NCBI RefSeq assembly: GCF_019931165.1 | Contig: NZ_JAIOUP010000002.1 | Location: 1 to 64,000, forward strand | Direction of reading: 5' to 3' | Source of the DNA: Schnuerera sp. xch1 | Lineage (GTDB): Bacteria > Bacillota > Clostridia > Tissierellales > Tepidimicrobiaceae | Length of the DNA: 64,000 nt | Shown here: positions 17,241 through 26,164 of the stretch, one piece after another | Layout: each line of letters begins with the position of its first letter | How positions within the stretch are numbered: position 1 is the first letter of the stretch | The notes under the pieces: model-generated | Databases searched by the model: none | The model's input: the letters and a program-made list of their open reading frames with translations, nothing else | Told to the model about the DNA's origin: nothing | Program-made: the position numbers and the translations under genes

Positions 17241-17657
17241 GCACTAGTAACTAATTATAGGTACAGAACTTAGACTCTTATATTATTTTTTAACCACTAG
17301 TGCATAAGTCCCCCATCTTCTAAAAATAGGAGATGTAAACACCGAAAAATTAATGATTCAATATCATTCATTTTATGATATAATAGTTCTTTGATAACTG
17401 GATATATAAGGTTGCAAGAAGAATCCAACAATAGCGAAAACCAAGCATTGCCTTTCTTGCGTAAAATATCTAATACACTAAAGAAACCGATAATATCGAC
17501 ATCTACCCTCGATCCGAGGGGAAGTTAAGCCTGTGGAGAGCCATATAAGACCTTGCTAATACAATATAGAAAGGCACAGCTCTAAAAAACAGGAAAAATT
17601 CTAGTACATGATATTAGAAGCTTCCACTTCTGCGTGAGTAAGTGGTAAGTAGTTCAC
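17241..17657 (+). mobile_element. Decayed non-autonomous IS200/IS605- or IStron-like element without transposase
   Basis: This stretch has no gene but is full of structure. Inverted repeats GCACTAGT (17241-17248) and ACTAGTGC (17296-17303) are followed by a hairpin near 17315-17336 (CATCTTCT / AGGAGATG). Next come a plus-strand TATAAT near 17379, a GCAAGAA/TTCTTGC stem and a CCCTCG/CGAGGG hairpin. The right end at about 17614-17657 is a GAAGC plus CCACTT/AAGTGG hairpin finishing in TAGTTCAC. Such hairpin ends finishing in TTCAC resemble right ends of IS200/IS605 elements and the omega-RNAs of TnpB. No tnpA or tnpB remains. Exact borders are uncertain. Confidence 0.45.
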
Positions 17658-17667
17658 TTATATATTA

Positions 17668-17952
17668 TTAATCCCTACCTAACGCTTGTAATATTTTATC
17701 TAGCTTATCTTGTTGTTCTTCATTAAGCATTGGTCTTATAGCTTCCAATTTTTCGAAAATTGCCTCATATTCCTCAGGTTCCATTTCAGATTCTATTTTC
17801 TCATTGGCTTTAATTATTTCAATAAATATATCATCTTCAGATTTATTGGAGTATTTATCTGCTAATTCTTCAATTTTATCAATTTGTTCTTTCCCTGGTT
17901 CAAAATCTTTAAATCCTTCAACTACTTTTTTGATATTGTTTTCTTCATTCAT
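17668..17952 (-). CDS. Hypothetical acidic helical protein
   Basis: 94 residues, strongly acidic and predicted all-helical (e.g. EKIESEMEPEEYEAIFEKLEAIRPMLNEEQQDKLDKILQALG), ribosome site GGAGG before the ATG. It diverges from the gene at 18088. No membrane segment or metal motif. I do not recognise the family. Confidence 0.7.
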   Translation of the reverse strand: MNEENNIKKVVEGFKDFEPGKEQIDKIEELADKYSNKSEDDIFIEIIKANEKIESEMEPEEYEAIFEKLEAIRPMLNEEQQDKLDKILQALGRD

Positions 17953-18087
17953 ACTTACTACCTCCTTAATACATTCTAATCTAATTTATGAATTAATATC
18001 GTTATATATTACAATAAAAACTTGTAACCTTTTTCACAACAAAAGCATAATATAAATTATATCTATTTGCTTTTAGGGGGATTTTAA

Positions 18088-18696
18088 ATGAATAGTGGAA
18101 TTATTTTATTTCTAATGACAACTCTAATCAATAATGACCAAAGAAAACCTCTTACACATTTAAACTATAATAGAGCTCTTATAGATGTAGATACATCGTA
18201 TGCAATGGAAAAGATAAGAGTTATTAAGAAAATCGGTCCTTATTTTCCTGAAGAATACATACCAATTATAAACAAAGCTATAATTATTGTAGAGAAAATT
18301 ATAAAAATGCATGAAACATTAGAATTTATGCAAGCTAAAGAATCCAATTATATTGAAAAGGTTCTTCCTGTTAAGAATAATCAAGAAAGAATAAGTTACA
18401 TAGCAAATACAATAAAAAAAGATTTTCCCGAAGAAGATATCAAAAAAATGGGTTCAACAATAGAAACAATATTAAAGGTTGATAAATACAATAAATTATT
18501 TAACACGTTAAATACTCTATTATCCAATCTAGATAATTTGAATGATACAGATAATCTGATAAAATTAATGAAGCCATTTATGCACGATAAGGATGGAAAA
18601 GAATTAAGCAAAATTAAAGATATGAGCAAAATGTTTGAGATCTTGCAAACTTTAGATTCTCCAATAAAAGAAGAGAATAATGATAAAAATCTTTAA
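18088..18696 (+). CDS. Hypothetical helical protein
   Basis: 202 residues with a short hydrophobic N-terminus (GIILFLMTTLI) that could be a membrane anchor. A helical, charged body follows (KIRVIKKIGPYFPEEYIPIINKAIIIVEKIIKMHE). Ribosome site GGGGG lies 8 nt before ATG. Divergent from the 94-residue gene with a shared 135-bp upstream region, and convergent with the pseudouridine synthase gene, a palindromic terminator lying between. Family not recognised. Confidence 0.75.
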   Translation: MNSGIILFLMTTLINNDQRKPLTHLNYNRALIDVDTSYAMEKIRVIKKIGPYFPEEYIPIINKAIIIVEKIIKMHETLEFMQAKESNYIEKVLPVKNNQERISYIANTIKKDFPEEDIKKMGSTIETILKVDKYNKLFNTLNTLLSNLDNLNDTDNLIKLMKPFMHDKDGKELSKIKDMSKMFEILQTLDSPIKEENNDKNL

Positions 18697-18717
18697 AACT
18701 TAGTACTAAGTTTTAAA
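18692..18717. terminator. Bidirectional terminator (26-nt palindrome)
   Basis: A perfect palindrome of two 13-nt arms centred on GTAC, between the converging genes ending at 18696 and 18713 and overlapping both stop codons. Confidence 0.75.
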
Positions 18718-19630
18718 AACCTTTATCATCACCATTTTTTCTCAAATGTTGGACAAGTTTTTTAATATCATCTGGAAGAGGTGCTTTAAATTCCTTTACT
18801 TTTTTAATTCTAGGGAGATTTACTTTTAAATAATATGAGTGTAATGCTTGTCTTTCTATATTATTGTCAGGTTTGTAATATAATGTATCTCCAATTATAG
18901 GATGTCCTATATGATTTAAATGTACTCTAATTTGATGATTTTTCCCTGTAAATATTTGTACCTCCAAAAGTGTTGCATTCAAATATCTTTCTATTACCTT
19001 ATACTTAGTTATTGATTCCTTTCCATTTTCTGTTACAATATTTTTTATATTTTTTCCCCCTTTTTCTATAGGCAAATCTATAATATCCTCGTCTTTTTCT
19101 ACTACTCCTGCTACTAATGCAATGTATTTTTTTTCAACTTCATTTCTTTCAAATTGTAATGCCATCTGTTGATGTGCAAAAGAAGATTTTGCTACAACTA
19201 ATATTCCCGATGTATTCATGTCTAATCTATTCACAAATCTTATTTTCTTTTTAATTCCATTAGATTTAAAGTAGTAACTAATTCCATTGGCAATAGTATT
19301 GTTTTGATTGTTTTTGGTAGGATGGACTATAGTATAGGGATGTTTATTTATTAATATTAAATCAAAGTCTTCATATATAATATCCAAAGGAATAGGCTCT
19401 GGGTTTATACTTTCTTCTTCATCTTCCATGACTAATGATATTATATCTCCTTTTTTAAGGGATCTGTTTTTTTTAGCTAGATTTCCATTAACAAATATGT
19501 TCTTTTGTTTATATAATCTTCTAAATAGTCTCCCTGATATCTCTTTATTAGATAAGAACTCTTCTAATGATTTTTTATCATTTTTTACATTAAAAATGAT
19601 TACACTTTCACTTTCTTTAAATAAATTCAT
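18713..19630 (-). CDS. RluA-family pseudouridine synthase
   Basis: A 305-residue enzyme with an N-terminal S4 RNA-binding domain (about 20-75) and a pseudouridine synthase domain. The catalytic Asp is in VNRLDMNTSG at about residue 137; HPTKNNQNNTIAN and GKNHQIRVHLNHIGHPIIGD are family motifs. Members isomerise specific uridines in rRNA or tRNA. The start is moved to ATG 19630, five nt after GGAGG; a TTG at 19642 overlaps that ribosome site. Divergent from nadK. The exact target site (RluC, RluD or YlyB type) is unresolved. Confidence 0.93.
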   Translation of the reverse strand: MNLFKESESVIIFNVKNDKKSLEEFLSNKEISGRLFRRLYKQKNIFVNGNLAKKNRSLKKGDIISLVMEDEEESINPEPIPLDIIYEDFDLILINKHPYTIVHPTKNNQNNTIANGISYYFKSNGIKKKIRFVNRLDMNTSGILVVAKSSFAHQQMALQFERNEVEKKYIALVAGVVEKDEDIIDLPIEKGGKNIKNIVTENGKESITKYKVIERYLNATLLEVQIFTGKNHQIRVHLNHIGHPIIGDTLYYKPDNNIERQALHSYYLKVNLPRIKKVKEFKAPLPDDIKKLVQHLRKNGDDKGF

Positions 19631-19746
19631 AGAACCCTCCAAATATTAAAATTTTTAATGTATAATATATATGTGCATATAACTATAAATAATTATATCA
19701 GAATTAATATACATTTAAAGGACTTTACAATTTGGAGGATGATTTT

Positions 19747-20559
19747 TTGAATCTTGATGAGAAAAGAATTATAAATATAATATCAAATAATGATGAAGCT
19801 TCAATAAAAACTTCTAAGTTACTGATAAAGAAATTAAACAATAAAGGGTTTATAGTTCCTCAAAAATACGATAGAAATGCTGAACTGAATATTTGTATTG
19901 GTGGAGATGGGGCTTTTCTAAGAACTATACATAAATATAAATTTTCGGATATTCCCTTTACCGGAATTAATACTGGACATCTAGGTTTTTTTCAAGAAAT
20001 ACTTCCTAAAAACATCGATGAATTCATCAATAAATATATTGAACATGATTATGTAATTGAAAATATTTTTTTAGTAAATGCTAATATTTACACTAAAACT
20101 AATTGTTTTAAATTATTTGGTGTTAATGAAATAGTCCTTAAAGGAATCAAATCTAAGGTAGTACACTTAGAAATTTTTATTGATGATAATCATTTAGAGA
20201 AGTTTTCTGGTGATGGTATAATAATTTCTACTCCTGCAGGTAGTACTGCTTATAATTTTTCAAGTGGTGGCAGTATAGTATATCCTTCTTTAAAAACATT
20301 ACAGATAACTCCACTATCTCCTATTAGTTCTAGAGTTTATCGTTCTTTACTTAATAGCATAATTGTGCCAGGAGGTTTTACAGTAACTATAAAACCTGAA
20401 TATCGTTATGAAAATTCCATTTTAGCCGTTGTAGATGGAATAGAATTAAAATATGATGATATAATAAAAGTTGATTTCATTGTTCCCACAAAAACTATAT
20501 CCAAGTTAAACTTTGATAAAAATATGTATTGGAATAATTTAAAAAGTAAATTTCTATAA
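19747..20559 (+). CDS. nadK: NAD kinase
   Basis: A 270-residue ATP-NAD kinase that makes NADP. The GGDGAFLRT catalytic loop lies in ICIGGDGAFLRTIHKY, followed by GINTGHLGFFQE and the C-terminal SAGSTAYNFSSGGSIVYPSL-type motif (here PAGSTAYN). Start is taken at TTG 19747, 7 nt after GGAGG; the in-frame TTG at 19732 contains that ribosome site. Divergent from the pseudouridine synthase gene across about 115 bp. Confidence 0.94.
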   Translation: MNLDEKRIINIISNNDEASIKTSKLLIKKLNNKGFIVPQKYDRNAELNICIGGDGAFLRTIHKYKFSDIPFTGINTGHLGFFQEILPKNIDEFINKYIEHDYVIENIFLVNANIYTKTNCFKLFGVNEIVLKGIKSKVVHLEIFIDDNHLEKFSGDGIIISTPAGSTAYNFSSGGSIVYPSLKTLQITPLSPISSRVYRSLLNSIIVPGGFTVTIKPEYRYENSILAVVDGIELKYDDIIKVDFIVPTKTISKLNFDKNMYWNNLKSKFL

Positions 20560-20563
20560 TGGT

Positions 20564-20593
20564 ATTAGGGCAGGATTTGAATCCTACCCTAAT
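20564..20593. terminator. Hairpin between converging nadK and pepF
   Basis: A 13-bp stem with one C/A mismatch and a TTGA loop lies between two converging genes. No T-run on either strand, so activity as a rho-independent terminator is uncertain. Confidence 0.55.
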
Positions 20594-20605
20594 AAAAATG
20601 CTCAC

Positions 20606-22411
20606 CTATATTAGTTTATCCATTTCATCTACTAATTGTCTAAATAATTTTAATGCATTATCTACTGGCTCTTCTATTGTCATATCTACTCCTGCAGCTT
20701 TAAGTACATTTATTGGGTAATCAGAACTACCACTCTTTAAAAAGTTTAGATATCTTTGAACAGCATTATCCCCTTCTTTAAGAATCTGTTGTGACAAAGT
20801 TACTGCAGCTGAAAATCCTGTAGCATATTGGAATACATAAAAATTATAATAGAAATGAGGTATTCTTGCCCATTCTATAGCTATTTCTTCATCAATTTCA
20901 ACATCTACTCCATAATATTTTTCATTTAATTCCTTATATACCTGGCTTAAATAATCGGCAGTTAATCCTCCACCTTTTTCAGCATATTCATAAATTATCT
21001 TCTCAAATTCAGCAAACATTGTTTGCCTAAATACAGTAGTTCTAAATTGTTCTAAATAATGATTTAGCAAATATAGTTTTTCCCTATCATTATTTGTATT
21101 CTTAAGCATATAATCTAGCAATAATGATTCATTAGCTGTTGAAGCTACTTCTGCCAAGAAAATACTATATCCACTATATACATACGGTTGCTTTTGTTTC
21201 GAAAAATAGCTATGTATTGAGTGTCCCATTTCATGTGCAACAGTAAACACACTATCTAAAGTATCGTGATAATTAGTCAATATGAAAGGTTTTGAATCAT
21301 ATGTACCACCAGAATATGCTCCAGATTTCTTTCCCTTGTTTTCATAAACATCAATCCAGCGATCACTAAAACCTTCTTTAACGACATTTATATATTCATC
21401 TTTTAATGGTTGTAACGCCTTTATAATTATATCTCTCCCTTCATCATAAGAAATATTAAAATCGACATCCTTGACTATTGGAGTATATAAATCATACATG
21501 TGAAGCTTATCTAGGCCTAGTGCTCTTTTCCTTATTTTCATATATTTATACATACTGTCTAAATTGCTATGAACGGATTTCAATAAATTTTCGTACACCC
21601 TTATTGGTATATTATTTTCATTTAAAGAAGCTTCTATAGCCGAATTGTATTTCCTCACTCTTGCATTAAATATATTTGCCTTAGTATTTCCATTTAAAGA
21701 TTGAGCAAAGGTATTTTTTAAACTGTTATAAGTATTATAAAACCCCTTAAAAGCCTTTTCTCTTACATCTCTATCTTTGCTTTCCATAAGAGGGATAAAA
21801 TTTCCCTGTGTTATTTCGACATCTGCTCCATTTTTATCTTCAATAGTTGGAAATTTTAAATCAGCATCATTTAACATAGCATAAATTTGTTGTGGAGAGT
21901 TGGCTAATTCCTCCATTTGTGCCAATAAATTTTCTTCTTGAGAAGAAAGTGTATGATCTTTCTTTCTTAATAAGTTCTTCAAATAATGTTCATATAGCTG
22001 TAAACCCTCATTTTCTTTCAAATAAGTGTCTAAAGTTTTTTTATCAATTTGAAGTATCTCTGGTACCATAAAAGAAGTTTTTTCTTGAATCTTAACATAT
22101 GCTCCTAAACCCCTGTCAGCTAAAGCTTGAGAGCTACTAACTCTTGTATCTTCATCAAGCTTCATGCTTGCATAAGAATAGACATTGGATACTTTTCTAT
22201 AAAGTTCTCCCATATCTTCTAAAGTATTCAATAATTTTTCACTGGATTGACTAATATTTCCTTTATGCTTCTTAAACTCCTCAGCCTGTTTTAATACATC
22301 TAATAAATCTTTTTCCCAAGTTTCTTCGTTCTCATACATTGACTCTATATCCCAAGTATTTTCAACTGGTACATCCTTTCTTTCTATTGTTTCTACTTTT
22401 TCTCTGCCCAT
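20606..22411 (-). CDS. pepF: Oligoendopeptidase F (M3 family)
   Basis: A cytoplasmic zinc peptidase of about 601 residues cleaving short oligopeptides. The HEMGHSIHSYF motif (around residue 390) carries the two zinc His and catalytic Glu, and LAEVASTANESLLLDYML supplies the third ligand Glu. Family N-terminus features NTWDIESMYENEETWEKD. Start is taken at ATG 22411, after AAAGGAG; an upstream in-frame ATG (22435) has no ribosome site. Length is standard. Confidence 0.95.
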   Translation of the reverse strand: MGREKVETIERKDVPVENTWDIESMYENEETWEKDLLDVLKQAEEFKKHKGNISQSSEKLLNTLEDMGELYRKVSNVYSYASMKLDEDTRVSSSQALADRGLGAYVKIQEKTSFMVPEILQIDKKTLDTYLKENEGLQLYEHYLKNLLRKKDHTLSSQEENLLAQMEELANSPQQIYAMLNDADLKFPTIEDKNGADVEITQGNFIPLMESKDRDVREKAFKGFYNTYNSLKNTFAQSLNGNTKANIFNARVRKYNSAIEASLNENNIPIRVYENLLKSVHSNLDSMYKYMKIRKRALGLDKLHMYDLYTPIVKDVDFNISYDEGRDIIIKALQPLKDEYINVVKEGFSDRWIDVYENKGKKSGAYSGGTYDSKPFILTNYHDTLDSVFTVAHEMGHSIHSYFSKQKQPYVYSGYSIFLAEVASTANESLLLDYMLKNTNNDREKLYLLNHYLEQFRTTVFRQTMFAEFEKIIYEYAEKGGGLTADYLSQVYKELNEKYYGVDVEIDEEIAIEWARIPHFYYNFYVFQYATGFSAAVTLSQQILKEGDNAVQRYLNFLKSGSSDYPINVLKAAGVDMTIEEPVDNALKLFRQLVDEMDKLI

Positions 22412-22437
22412 AATATATAAGATTCTCCTTTCCATAA

Positions 22438-23841
22438 TTAATTAATGGTATTTAAAGTTTCTAACATTATATTTCTTGCAATTGGTGCTGCAGCTTGCCC
22501 GCCTGATGAACCTTCCTCTTCTAGAATAACTGCTATGGCTATCTTAGGCTCTTCTGCTGGAGCAAATCCAATAAACCAAGCGTGGTCTTTTCCTGAAGAA
22601 TTTTGTGCAGTTCCAGTTTTACCCGCAACTTCAACACTATCTATACTTGCATTTTTAGATGTACCTCTTTTTACCCCTTCTACCATCATATTTTTTATTT
22701 TACTGGCAATAGATATTTCAGTTCCTTTAGAAATAATTTGAGTTTTATTAGAATCTATTACTCTACCTTTTGGAGATATAGTTTCCTTAACTAAAATCGG
22801 TTTCACAACGTCCCCTCCATTTGCAATGCCTGAAGCTACCATTGCCATGTTTAAAGGAGTCATCAAAACTTCACCTTGCCCAATACTTGCAGCTGCAATA
22901 TCTGTTTTACCAGCACTACCTTTATAAGGAAATGAAGATTTATCAACTTGAAGGTCAAATGGAATTTTCTTATTTATAAAAAACCTCTCTGCTACTTCTC
23001 CTAGTTTTTCCTTACCAATCTCCACTCCTCTTTCAGCAAAATAGGTATTACATGAATAAACTAAAGCATCTTCTAAATCTATATTGCCATGGCCTTTCTC
23101 GTTATAATCCTTAAAATTGTATCCATCAATTTTTGTACTTCCAGTACATTTATATTTTTCATCTACATTACCTTTTTCAATTGCCGCAATAGATGTCAAT
23201 ACTTTGAACGTAGAACCAGGCTGGTATAGCCCAGATATAGCTCTATTTAATAATGGACTATTCTCATCTTCTACAATATTATCCCAATCTTCTTTTAATG
23301 TAGATGGATTAAAGTCAGGCATACTCACCATAGAGTAAATTTCGCCTGTAGTTGGATTTATTGCCACTATAGAACCTTTCTTCCCCTTTAGAAAATTTCT
23401 TGAATATTCTTGTATGTGATGATCTATCGTTAATTGTAATGTATTCCCTTCAGTATTTGGAACTATTATATTCTTTAGCTCATTTAAAGTAGTGGATTCA
23501 CTAATATTTAATAACGCATTATTGTACTCTAACTCCAATCCTGCCTTTCCGTACTCTCTATGATTATATCCTATAATATGACTGTATAAATTCTCATAAT
23601 TATAAATCCTATTATAGCTTCCATCTCTTTTTTCACTATAAGCCAATATTTTTCCATTTCTGTCCATTATGGAACCTCTTAATATTTTTTCTTCACCTAT
23701 CCATAATCTTTTATTATAACTATTCATCTTTACAGATTCAGCTTTAAATATTTGAAAATAGCTAATATAAATAACTAAACTAACAAAAAGGATGCAAATT
23801 CCAATCAATATAGTAATTATCCTTTTAACTTCTTTCTCCAT
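22438..23841 (-). CDS. Penicillin-binding protein, class B transpeptidase (PbpA type)
   Basis: 467 residues: one N-terminal membrane segment (IITILIGICILFVSLVIYISYF), a dimerisation region and a transpeptidase domain. The active-site Ser is in STFK (about 210), with SCN at 263-265 and KTGTA at 408-412. It crosslinks peptidoglycan. Start ATG 23841 follows AGGAGG, which lies in the 3' end of the ftsW-like gene; the upstream TTG overlaps the ribosome site. It is the last gene of an FHA-FtsW-PBP operon, the order of Mycobacterium fhaB-rodA-pbpA, implying septation or elongation and, in spore formers, possibly sporulation. Confidence 0.94.
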   Translation of the reverse strand: MEKEVKRIITILIGICILFVSLVIYISYFQIFKAESVKMNSYNKRLWIGEEKILRGSIMDRNGKILAYSEKRDGSYNRIYNYENLYSHIIGYNHREYGKAGLELEYNNALLNISESTTLNELKNIIVPNTEGNTLQLTIDHHIQEYSRNFLKGKKGSIVAINPTTGEIYSMVSMPDFNPSTLKEDWDNIVEDENSPLLNRAISGLYQPGSTFKVLTSIAAIEKGNVDEKYKCTGSTKIDGYNFKDYNEKGHGNIDLEDALVYSCNTYFAERGVEIGKEKLGEVAERFFINKKIPFDLQVDKSSFPYKGSAGKTDIAAASIGQGEVLMTPLNMAMVASGIANGGDVVKPILVKETISPKGRVIDSNKTQIISKGTEISIASKIKNMMVEGVKRGTSKNASIDSVEVAGKTGTAQNSSGKDHAWFIGFAPAEEPKIAIAVILEEEGSSGGQAAAPIARNIMLETLNTIN

Positions 23842-23842
23842 A

Positions 23843-25072
23843 CTATTCCTCCTCAAAATCTAACTCTTCTGAAGCAACCTGAAGAATGCCGAGTGCTATA
23901 AAACTAGACAGCATTGAACTACCACCATAACTAACAAAAGGTATAGTAATACCAGTAAGAGGAATCATCTTTAATACCCCACCAAATATTATAAATGACT
24001 GAATTCCAAATAATATGCTTATCCCTAAAGCCACTATCCTAAAAAACTCATTTCTTTGCTTTATGGATATTTTAAATCCTCTATATACAAGTATTAGAAA
24101 TAATATGATAATACCTATTCCAGTAAATATACCCATTTCTTCACATATTGCTGAAAAAATAAAATCTGTATGAGCTTCCGGAATAAACTCTGGATGTCCT
24201 AAGCCGAGCCCAGTTCCAAAAAATCCTCCTTCTGCTATTGCAAATAATGATTGAGTTATCTGGTATCCTTTAGTATCTATAGTCTTCCATGGGTTTAACC
24301 AGATCTCAACTCTACTCATAACATGGGGAAATATAAAATATCCTATTACCGCACTTACTGATAAAATTAGTATATTTAATAATACTAGTTTCCTATTTTC
24401 TTCATATATGAATTGAAGGCAAAGAAATATTGCAGAAAATATCAAAACACTTCCCAAGTCCTTTTGTAAAAACAGAAACAAAGTGAATAAATACATTATT
24501 CCTATTAAATAATAACTTCCAAACTTCATTTTTTTAAATTTATCATAATTTGTATAATAAGAACTGATCGTAAAGATAGTTGCTATCTTTATGATTTCAG
24601 ATGGTTGAATGCTAATTCCACCTATTGAAATCCAATTCACAGCTCCCTTTACTCTGCTTCCCAAAATCAAAGTTAAGATAAATAATAAAATAGAACTAAT
24701 TACATATATTAGGAACCAATTCTCCCATCCTTTAATCTTTTTTATTAAAAAATAAGTAATAAAGAATAATATTATTCCTAATCCAATCCAAAATATCTGT
24801 TTCATACCTAAAGTCGAGTCTATTCTATATATCATAATGCCACCAATACTAACTAGCATTGTAACTATTAAGAATATAAAATTATCTCCCGTTGATATAC
24901 GCAATAACATAAAATTAGAAATATATACTATAAAAACAAGCATTAATCCAGAAAATATAGTAAACTTATCCAAATCATGTCTATAATATATGAAAAGAAG
25001 AAATAAAGACATCAACTCAAATATAAATAAAAAATTTCGTGGTAATCTATAATTTATTTTTCTATTAAACAT
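23843..25072 (-). CDS. FtsW/RodA/SpoVE-family peptidoglycan polymerase
   Basis: A 409-residue SEDS protein with about ten membrane segments. Motifs are LGSRVKGAVNWISIGGISIQPSEIIKIA, QKDLGSVLIF, EAHTDFIFSAICEEMG and GITIPFVSYGGSSMLSS. SEDS proteins polymerise lipid II together with a class B PBP, exactly the gene next to it; their ends are separated by one base. It follows the FHA gene by 11 nt. Whether it is FtsW or RodA cannot be decided from sequence alone. Confidence 0.94.
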   Translation of the reverse strand: MFNRKINYRLPRNFLFIFELMSLFLLFIYYRHDLDKFTIFSGLMLVFIVYISNFMLLRISTGDNFIFLIVTMLVSIGGIMIYRIDSTLGMKQIFWIGLGIILFFITYFLIKKIKGWENWFLIYVISSILLFILTLILGSRVKGAVNWISIGGISIQPSEIIKIATIFTISSYYTNYDKFKKMKFGSYYLIGIMYLFTLFLFLQKDLGSVLIFSAIFLCLQFIYEENRKLVLLNILILSVSAVIGYFIFPHVMSRVEIWLNPWKTIDTKGYQITQSLFAIAEGGFFGTGLGLGHPEFIPEAHTDFIFSAICEEMGIFTGIGIIILFLILVYRGFKISIKQRNEFFRIVALGISILFGIQSFIIFGGVLKMIPLTGITIPFVSYGGSSMLSSFIALGILQVASEELDFEEE

Positions 25073-25083
25073 AACTTTTACTC

Positions 25084-25515
25084 CTATTCTTTATTTACAA
25101 ATAAAAATTCAACTTGACCTACTCTAATTCTATCACCATTCTCTAATCGCACAACATCCATTATTTTATCTCCATTCAAATAAGTGCCATTAGCACTATT
25201 AAAATCCTCCAAATAATAATCTCCTTCATCTTTTACTATCTTTAAATGTCTCTTAGATATATATGGATCTTTTATTACAATTTGATTATTATTATCTCTG
25301 CCTAATAAAATTTCATCATCTAAAGGATAATATTCCTTTACTTTAAATGGCAAAGAATCTTTTCTGTTTATAAGCTTAAAATATGAGGTATTATCCAATG
25401 ATGTTGGGTGTATTCCTCTTATATCAAGATATATCAATCTAATTACACTAAGAATAAATAAATAAAAGATAATAATAAAAACATATTTAAATATTATAGA
25501 AATTATATTAAACAT
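25084..25515 (-). CDS. FHA-domain membrane protein
   Basis: 143 residues: an N-terminal membrane segment (VFIIIFYLFILSVIRLIYL) and a cytoplasmic forkhead-associated domain at about 70-140 (LGRDNNNQIVIKDPYISKRHLKI, EDFNSANGTYLNGDKI). The Ser-Arg-His and Asn-Gly residues that read phosphothreonine are present. As first gene of the FtsW/PBP operon it probably recruits phosphorylated regulators, for example PASTA kinase substrates, to the cell-wall machinery. Confidence 0.9.
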   Translation of the reverse strand: MFNIISIIFKYVFIIIFYLFILSVIRLIYLDIRGIHPTSLDNTSYFKLINRKDSLPFKVKEYYPLDDEILLGRDNNNQIVIKDPYISKRHLKIVKDEGDYYLEDFNSANGTYLNGDKIMDVVRLENGDRIRVGQVEFLFVNKE

Positions 25516-25653
25516 ATTTGCCTCCTGAGTTTATTCTATCCTTTAAATAATATTATCATAAACATCATCTATTGTGAATAATTTTAATTACAACTCCTAT
25601 TCAACTTTAATCTTTTATTTGATAAAATAAATATGAGAGGAGGGACCTATTAA

Positions 25654-26049
25654 ATGAGCAATAAATTGAAAAGATCAAAAGCTGATAGAATTATCGCTGG
25701 AGTTTGCGGTGGAATAGGCGAATATTTTAATATTGATCCAGTAATTATACGTATAATCTGGGTTGTATTCACTTTAATGCCTGGTACCCCTGGATTATTA
25801 GCTTATATAATCTGCATGTTTGTTATTCCTGAAGATGATGGAATAATTTATCATAATAATAATAGCTCTAACATAAACACTAGTAGTACATCAATATTTA
25901 TAGGTATTGCCCTAGTAGTTATAGGAGGACTTATGTTGCTTAGGATTATATTTCCCAAATTCTATAATATCTTTAATATCTTTAGATATTGGCCAATACT
26001 CTTAATTATAGCAGGCATTTATATTATATATAATCAAAGAAAAAGATGA
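25654..26049 (+). CDS. PspC-domain membrane protein
   Basis: 131 residues. The N-terminal PspC domain (ADRIIAGVCGGIGEYFNIDPVIIRIIWVVF) contains one membrane helix, a second begins GLLAYIICMFVIP, and the C-terminus carries two more hydrophobic segments. PspC proteins take part in envelope stress responses. Ribosome site GGAGGG upstream. Divergent from the FHA operon and followed by the prenyltransferase gene. Confidence 0.88.
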   Translation: MSNKLKRSKADRIIAGVCGGIGEYFNIDPVIIRIIWVVFTLMPGTPGLLAYIICMFVIPEDDGIIYHNNNSSNINTSSTSIFIGIALVVIGGLMLLRIIFPKFYNIFNIFRYWPILLIIAGIYIIYNQRKR

Positions 26050-26164
26050 CAAATAATTATAGGGAAATACAACTATGTAAATATAATAGTTTATTTGTGT
26101 ATTTTTTACTTTCTACTGGAAATAATATGAACAACATTGTTAGCCAAAGGAAGGTAGTGATATA

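Noticed and set aside
17391-17657. Intact group I intron
   Set aside because: A P-like string is present, but no convincing R/S core elements or splice-site context; kept only as an alternative for the relic element.
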